Positions 57,706 to 64,000 of a stretch of DNA of 64,000 nucleotides are shown in pieces. Every line of letters begins with the position of its first letter. The stretch's first letter is position 1. The notes beneath the pieces are model-generated. The model was not told where the DNA came from. It saw only the letters and a program-made list of their open reading frames with translations, and made no database searches. Made by a program: the position numbers and the translations under genes. This DNA is from Amorphophallus konjac. Lineage: Eukaryota; Streptophyta; Magnoliopsida; Alismatales; Araceae. Location: NCBI GenBank assembly GCA_022559845.1, contig JAHNEJ010001346.1, positions 62,001 through 126,000 of the forward strand, read 5' to 3'.

Positions 57706-60321
57706 TTTTTATTTTCTTATCATGTCCTTTTCCTTTTATTTGAGTCCAATACCTAGGTTAGGTAGCTATTTACCTAAGTCTTAAGTCATTATGTGTGTTA
57801 TTGGGCCCAATTATATGGGCTAGGCCCAGGGGCACCCCCTTCCCCTTGGTTTAGTGTTAGAAGTCCAAAAGTTAGGGACTTAAGTTAAATTGTGGGGTTC
57901 CTATAAATAGGACCCCAATCCCTCATTTGTAAGCTAATGAAGTATTGATAAAAGTTTGCCAAAGCATTTGTGCATCTCTCTCCCTCTCTCTCTAGCTCTA
58001 TTTCTCTCTCTCTCTCTCTAAAGGGGGCGAACCCCATTCTCTCTCCTCCTCTCTCCAAATTTCGAAATTCACTCTCTCTCCTCCCTATTCACCTCTAATT
58101 AAGACCCCTCCCCCTTCCCCATACCTCTCATTTAATCCCCCTCCAACCCCTAGGTGGAATCCCCTTCTCCTAGGCACCTCTCCCTCCTCCCAAGCAACCT
58201 TTCCCCTTCCCCATACAACCTTTCATTTTCCAAGGGAGAATCCCATCTCCCAAGCACCCATTCACATCCCCAAGACACCCCTTCCCATTCCCTAGACCAG
58301 AATTAAACCCTCCATTAACCACACATCCAAACCAAAGGAGAGATCTCTCCTCCCTCTCTCATTCCCAACCCAAATTCGCAGCTCCCCCTTCCTCCACTTG
58401 CTAGACCACCTCCCAGCCCCCTTTCTGCCTCTCCCACTTCTTGGAACACCCCCTCCCAGACCCCATCATAGCCAAGGGTCATCCCCATACCCATCCACCT
58501 CACTTCCCCTCCCATAAACCCCATTTTCCCCCATCTTCTTCAAATTACAGCTCTCAGTCCGAGTGTAGCAGAAAGAGTCCGACTTGCAGAAGCGTTCACG
58601 GATTCATACGGCGACGTCTGAAGGCGTACCATACCATTCTGGAAAGGTCGTCCAATCAGCTTTGCAGGCGAGGTGATCCCATCCCGTTCTGAGTTCGGGG
58701 CTGTCCGGGAGAACCATTCTTCCCCGACTGCGCTGGGCTCCCTCTGCAGAGTACCTGAACCCGGTTAGAAGCTGCACCACGACAAACGGCGGAAGATTCA
58801 GACTACGAGCCCTTCTAAAACGTTCTTCCTCCTCCAGTCCTCTATCAGAATCAAGAAGCAGAACCGCGTTCGGCATCCGGAGGCCAAAGTTCTCATTTTT
58901 CTCCCTCGGCTGCGCGGGTCTGCCTCCCACAGTCTGCAACGACCTGCCTCCGCTCTTCTGAGTCTCCCCGTCCTCTCCGACATCAGACGGCTTCCCCGTC
59001 AGTTTTTCTGCGTAGAGGGCTCGTCCCCGGTTCCATAAAATCTGGCGGTTCATGATTCGGAGTCCAGAAGCGGTCGGGGCACTCTCTGCAACCTGCTGCG
59101 TGAGATCAGAAGCTGCCTATCCCAGATTCTGCCCCTCTGTTCGAACCTCCACCACGGCCACATACTTCAACTTCTGGAGGCGCCACTTGGCCGAGAGCTG
59201 CAACCACGAGTCTTCCACCACCACCAACAAGCGGCGTCCCTTTCGGTATCAGGAAGTGCCTTTTCCATTTTTTCTCCCCCGGGCGCGCAGACAGTCCGTT
59301 TAGGTCCTGCCCCGATAGTGCCTCACTCAACGGACTCCTCCTCACCGCCCCGACATCCTCTGGTGCTGTTCTTGGTTGCTGCTCGAAGAAGACTCATCCA
59401 CGGACGTCCTCGACTTGGTCTCGCCTCATTTGGACGTTGGGAGCTGCCGTGGTGACTTCGGCCATCCGCTGCTGCCCCTGGGAATAGTCTGCTTCTGCAC
59501 GCAGAGGACCTGTTCCAGAGCCCGTTCCCGCCAGCGACGACTTCGGGACCGCCCACAAAAAAATCACAGTCGTACCTGGGTACGTCGGCGACATTTTGGC
59601 GCAAGTCTCATCAAGTTCTGAGTCCGGGAGAGCTCACAGCGGCGACTACATCGACCCCCTGTCTTGCTGTCCCCGACCCGGGCAGATCCGGCCGGGTGCT
59701 CCGTCGGCGCGAGCGAGCTTATCTCCCCTCCCCGCCTGGCTGGCTTAACGCCCCTCCCTGTGCGGAGGTAGTGTTTGACTTGTACTTTGAAATCCCCACC
59801 CCAAGTCCACCCTCCTGTGTGAGGTGTAGTGATTGTAATCTTTAAACAGGTCAAGCTTCATCGGCGCAGTGTGCGGGGAATCCACACTTCCCCGCTCGCC
59901 CTCGTCTCCGACCGGGATCGGTGTCTTCACACCGATCAGGTGAGCCTCGGGTTGCCCTACTCTACTGGAATTACTTTGCTTGTTTAGTATTGCTTCTTAG
60001 TGCCGTCGGTCGGTGAGTGAGCGCCCGATCTCAAATCATCATCAATTTGAGTGCCACCGCGGAGCGAGTTGAGAGAGAACCACTACATCCCACGCCCTTG
60101 CCGTGCTGGTCGCCCACGGAATTGGGGCATCTCGGACCCTTAGGAGTACAGCCCAAGCTAGTCAAACCTCCGGAAAGGCGAGGTCCATCCTCGGACCCTC
60201 ACCACTATCGCCGGTCCACCTACGGACCCGGGTGTGCGCGACGCGAGTGAGTCCGCTAGTGTGACGCTGCCAACTTGTTGATTGCTTGCAAATTTCAGGT
60301 CCAAGGGGTCGTGTCACATCA
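57605..60321 (+). repeat. 3' LTR of the gag-only element
   Basis: 2717 bp, nearly identical to 51872-54587. The preceding GCACCCCGGGGGTA is a poor polypurine tract with only a short G-run. Confidence 0.93.
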
Positions 60322-60326
60322 AGGGG
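60322..60326. repeat. Target-site duplication AGGGG, right
   Basis: Matches 51867-51871; gag frame is kept across the site once the insertion is discounted. Confidence 0.88.
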
Positions 60327-61329
60327 TCGTCATAAACGAGCAAGTGAGTGTGCTTGGCAGCCCCAACCAGCCAGCCAACCCCAGGCCTCGACAAATGTCA
60401 CGACCACCCTTTCAGCAGGGTCCACCACCCTTTCATCAGGGTCCAGCTCCCTATCATCCTCTACCTCAGAACAACTTACCCCAGAACAATATGCCTCAAC
60501 CCTTCCTTCCCTAGCAACAACAACAACCACAACCTCAATACTATCAAGTTCCACCCTCGGGAAATCATGGCCCACCACAACAACGAATAAGGCCCATTGG
60601 TCCCAAAAGAGCCTATTATCCACCATTGCCTGAAGCCCTGTCGGATTTTTTTAATGCCCTTATGGCTGCCAATGCACTCACTTTGCCCAAAGAAAGGTTT
60701 GCATGGCCCCCAAATGCTGATACCTCTAGGTACTGTGTTTACCACAGAGAACCGGGTCATACGGTGGGGAATTGTTTCAACTTCAAAGATTACATTTATG
60801 ACATGAATGATCAGGGTGAAATCGATTGGGATGAAATAAGGCGATACATCGCCACCCTGAAGGCCAGGAGACCTTCGCCTAGGCCACAATTATCACAGCA
60901 ACAGCCTCAGCAGGCCCCACAACAGCAGCCTAATATGGGCATCATCCATAATCCGCTTCCGGAGCACCAACAACCCAACTACCAGGTTAATCCGATTTCC
61001 TCCTTCCCGGAAGTTGGAAGAGAGCAAACTTGGCATTTGGAAAGCACCTCTGTCCTTACTACCAGCCATGTTACTAACCAACCTCCTTGTCTCCTTCGAA
61101 CAATATCTTCTCACCACCCAACTCTCTCACAACACCTATTTGGTCCTTCTTCCTGTCCACAGCCATCACGTCCTCTTATTCGTACCCCTAATGTCAATTC
61201 ACCATTAGTCCATCACCCTCTCGTTACTTCTTATCCCTCCAATTTACCACCTACCATTGTTGCATCTTTACCCCCGCCTTCTTATCTCCTTACCGCCCAT
61301 TGCCCGTATGAGACGTCATCCACTTCTAC
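60327..61329 (+). pseudogene. Tat/Ogre-like gag, 3' part, interrupted again
   Basis: Continues the frame broken at 51866. It has a Pro/Gln-rich stretch with one in-frame TAG at 60512, then RPIGPKRAYYPPLPEALSD and a zinc-knuckle-like YCVYHREPGHTVGNC (C, H, H, C spacing) typical of Tat/Athila-type gag, followed by another Gln/Pro-rich tail. From about 61000 the reading frame may no longer be the original one. The frame is cut at 61330 by an LTR, and the apparent open frame running on to 61624 is a chance fusion into that LTR. Protease and pol would lie beyond the window. Confidence 0.75.
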
Positions 61330-61673
61330 TGTAATGCCCCGGATTTTTCGGATCCTCGTTCGTGGGTCCCGGATCTGGTTTCTCGGAGTGTCCAGCTCCG
61401 TTGTGTCCGAAATTTTGTTTCGGACATCTTTCGTGTTCGGATCGGCGCGATCCGGAGTCGTTTCGGAGGCCCGGAGGCGTTCCGCGGCTTTTTTTTTCCT
61501 CGTGTGTTTTCCGATTCCCGGCGTGGGTTTCGGCTTTCCCTTCGGAACCTCGTTGCGGGTGAACCGGACCGTTCACCTGGGCGCGAGTGGTACCGTTGCG
61601 ATCGGTGCGCTCCGAGGATCGTGAGGGTGTAATTTTCTATTTTTATGGATTTTTCTGATTTTCCGGATTTTCC

Positions 61674-61681
61674 TATAAATA
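61674..61681 (+). promoter_or_regulatory. TATA box of the right-hand large LTR
   Basis: TATAAATA 344 bp into the LTR, followed by a CT-rich leader. Confidence 0.7.
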
Positions 61682-62221
61682 GCTTTTTCTCTCTCTCCCC
61701 CTCTCATTTCTCATTTCTCTCCCTCTCTCTTCTCACGCTCTCTCCTCTCTCCCTCTCTCTCCGGCGGCCGACGGGGCGGAGCATGGGCGAGGCGGGGACG
61801 GCGCGGGCGAGGCACGGGCGAGGATGGATGAGGATCGAGGCGGTGGAGGCGCGTGGAAGCTCGGCCGTGAGTTCGTGGAACGGCGAGGCTTCAACGGCGT
61901 TTTCTTCGTGGATCGGCGTCCACGGTGCGCGAAATCTTCGGTGGAGGTAGGGTGATGGACCCTCAGCCCGTGTACTTCCTTTCCCGTGAGTTTCGTAGGC
62001 CGTGGTGAGCCGAGCGGGCCAAACGGGGCGTTTTGGGGACAATGCATGTTTTTGGGGTGTGAGCCGGATCTCCCGTTTTATGGTGTTTTTGGGCGATCCA
62101 GGGGTTTAGATGCATGCCTAGGGGCTTGGGGAAGGTTTCCCCTTTTGTTTCCCCTTCACCTGGGGGTGAACGGGGCGTGGCATGGCTTTTCCCGCGGTTT
62201 CCACCGTTTCCGGGTGCGGAC

Positions 62222-62512
62222 TGAGAACGCGCTATACTCCAGTAGCGCGTTCTTGAAGGTCGCGCTGCCCCGATAGGGCGTGTTCATCGGAGAAGATGAA
62301 CAGTAAGGCGGTTCTTGTCGCGCTATGGGGTCCTAGCGCGTTCTGCCCTGTCGCGCTAGGGGTCCCTAGCGCATTCTGCCTTGTCGCGCTAGGTGATCCT
62401 AGCGCGATCTGTGCAGTCGCGCTATAGGGATATAGCGCGATCTGTCGTGTCGCGCTATAGGTGCATAGCGCGTTCTGCTTGAACGCGCTATGGACCTACA
62501 GCGCGTTCTTGG
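62222..62512 (+). repeat. Hairpin array with GCGCTA/TAGCGC stems
   Basis: Eight palindromes spaced about 35-45 bp, for example GAACGCGCTA/TAGCGCGTTC, TCGCGCTAGG/CCTAGCGCGA and TCGCGCTATA/TATAGCGCGA with loops of 4-8 bases, plus a GTTCATC/GATGAAC pair. Same place relative to the TATA box (about 550 bp downstream) as the array in the solo LTR. Confidence 0.85.
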
Positions 62513-64000
62513 AGGTGACCAGCCGGGCTGCCCGGGGCGGGCGGTCTGCGGCTGATCGTGCTCCCCTTGGGCCGTGTGTGCCTTGGACACCCAGTGGAGT
62601 TCCGTGACCGTGTTTTGGGGTGTCTGGAGGTTCTGCTTACCTCGTTTTGCGTGCCCGTGAGCTTAAGGGTCCGGGTGACCTTTAGCGTTCCGTTCGCATT
62701 GTGTTGGTCTCCGGTCGACCCGGTTGGGACCCAGTGGTCGACCTCCGGCCTTGTGAGTATCCCGGACACCCCATGGGTTCTGTGTCTGTATTTTTTTGGG
62801 GTGTCAGGAGGGACCGTGTTACCTCGATTAGCGTGCCCGTAGGTGTGGTGGGTCCGGTTGACCCCACGTGTTCCGGGCTCTTGTGTTACGCTTGATCGAG
62901 TCACCGTGTGTCGGTGTGTGTGCGGTGGGGTCTCCCCCGCATATCGTGGGTTCCTTTGGAAGGCGATTCCCGTGTGGGCCATGTGTTTGACCTTGGACTG
63001 TGAGTCCAGTTGTCCGGCCTGGGGCTGGAGGTTTCCCGCTTACTTCAAGATGAGAAATCATCGTGGCGGCTTGTGTGCTACCTTGGGAATCGTGCTTCTG
63101 TGTTTTCCGTGTGGCCCGTGTGAGTGGCCTTTGTCCCTTGCGTTCCCTTCCCAAGGGAATGGTCTTGGCAACTCGTGTGTTGTCTCGGTATTCGTGATAT
63201 CGTGGTTTTGGACCTAGAGATTGGATTAGATTGATGGCCTTGTGCTGTTGCGTGCAACGGTCTTGACCCCGAGTCTTGTGACTCAAGGACCGTTGGCTGT
63301 AGTGTGTCTAGAGGACTGCCCAGAGTCTAGTGGCTTAGTGCCACTTGAGTTTTCTCGACTCTAGTGCACGGTGCGTGCGTGGCCGTGGACTGTGAGTCAT
63401 GTTTCTTCTCCGACTGTGGCCACCGTGCGACGGGGCCGGTACGTGGGGTGGTCCCCGTACGTCGTCGGATTTGGACGTTATTTTCCGTTGAGTTGAGAGT
63501 CTACTCCTTCAGTGACCCTCCACTAGTCGTAGCCCACCAGTACGAGGTGCTGGTCTCACCTGGGAGTGGTGTACGGGCACCCACCTTTCGAGACGGTTTG
63601 TGGACCGGTTACCGTAGGCCCCTCGTCGGTAGCCAGAGTCCGGCTACGGGGGAAAACCGGTCAGAGGACCAGACCTAGTGACGCAAGGTCTGTGTGTGCA
63701 CACGTGGTTGGGGGCGGTTGGACCCACGTCGACGGGCGTGACCCCAGCTAGTTACTTGTTTGTGGTTACTTGTACGGTGTCGCGCCTCGGGTAGGACCTA
63801 CCACGTCAGGCGGTTCACCTGCGGTGCGGTGTAAGACGTCAGGGGACGCTACCGGCTGTGCTTCTAGTGGGCGGTACTCCTGTCGAGTACGGAGTGACAG
63901 ACTACCAGTTTTCGTGGCTTTTGACCTTCGGGTTTTCGGTCGTGTCGACCGTTGAGTCCTTCGGCTGTTTTGCCGTGGCGCGTGTGTTGGTCTTCGCGTT

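Larger units (their letters stand above)
51872..60321 (+). mobile_element. Non-autonomous gag-bearing LTR retrotransposon (8450 bp)
   Basis: LTRs of 2716 and 2717 bp (51872-54587, 57605-60321), an initiator-Met primer-binding site two bases after the 5' LTR, and a 5-bp target duplication AGGGG define a complete element. The internal region is only 3.0 kb and has one long frame (54685-57705) with gag features but no protease, RT or RNase H, so it must rely on another element's enzymes. About 30 substitutions are seen between the LTRs, roughly 1.1 percent. It sits in phase within the gag of a Tat-like element. Gag-only elements (called TR-GAG in the literature) are known, but such long LTRs and the extra protein region are unusual. 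Confidence 0.92.
61330..64000 (+). mobile_element. 5' part of a second large-LTR family member, runs off the window
   Basis: TGTAATGCCCCGG starts the LTR directly after gag sequence. TATAAATA at 61674-61681 sets plus orientation. The block is homologous to the minus-strand solo LTR at 9830-13187: the stretch 62540-63960 corresponds to about 11.8-10.5 kb there. By that alignment some 650-700 bp of LTR remain beyond position 64000. Whether this is a solo LTR or the start of a complete element cannot be told. Confidence 0.85.

Noticed and set aside
60626..61624. Single 332-codon gene
   Set aside because: It is the second part of an interrupted gag fused by chance into an LTR that starts at 61330.
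1..64000. tRNA, rRNA or other standard RNA genes
   Set aside because: No convincing cloverleaf or rRNA segment was seen; the only Pol III box pairs are in SINE-like sequence near 6.6-7.2 kb.

Overview
The window is plant nuclear DNA, almost certainly from an angiosperm. The evidence is one R2R3-MYB gene with the standard three-exon structure and several plant-type transposable element families: Ty1/copia and Ty3/gypsy LTR elements, CACTA elements with CACTACAAGAAAAA ends, a Tourist-like MITE and degenerate TTTAGGG arrays. The species cannot be named from sequence alone. Only one convincing host gene is present (about 17.69-20.08 kb, minus strand). Nearly everything else is transposable-element or simple/tandem repeat DNA.

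Left part (1-17.5 kb): CACTA-like termini with GACGG-type subterminal repeats (41-2691), a 298-bp Tourist-like MITE with TTA target duplications (5230-5527), a 301-bp tandem duplication with SINE-like Pol III boxes (6508-7109), and a 5.5-kb structure bounded by ~210-bp degenerate inverted repeats (8070-13530). That structure contains CT-rich minisatellites and a 3.36-kb solo LTR with AGACC target duplications (9830-13187).

MYB gene (17,687-20,081, minus): encodes a 311-residue R2R3-MYB with a bHLH-interaction motif in R3, closest in appearance to the TT2/C1 type that regulates flavonoid genes. Its first intron is 144 bp with no in-frame stop. Its second intron starts GTCTCTCT, directly continuous with a (CT)21 microsatellite.

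Middle (20.2-29.6 kb): more CACTA-like ends and decayed arrays, unannotatable GC-rich and CT-rich DNA, then the 3' end of a minus-strand chromodomain Ty3/gypsy element (28.56-29.61 kb).

Right part (29.6-64 kb): a nest of insertions. A Tat/Ogre-like Ty3/gypsy element appears to start at 29,608 and runs off the window. Its probable 5' LTR holds a complete 9.28-kb Ty1/copia element (30,833-40,112) and a complete 7.04-kb CACTA element (40,889-47,925). Its gag gene is split by an 8.45-kb LTR element with 2.7-kb LTRs (51,872-60,321) that encodes one 1006-residue protein: gag, a large unrecognised middle, and an integrase-like tail, with no protease, reverse transcriptase or RNase H. Further on, the gag is cut again at 61,330 by a second member of the large-LTR family seen as the solo LTR at 9.8-13.2 kb.

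The most unusual items are the gag-unknown-integrase-tail protein, the hairpin arrays at the same place in two related LTRs but with different stem sequences, a 179/180-bp alternating satellite array inside a CACTA intron, and the microsatellite abutting the MYB splice donor. All divergence values were counted by eye and are approximate.
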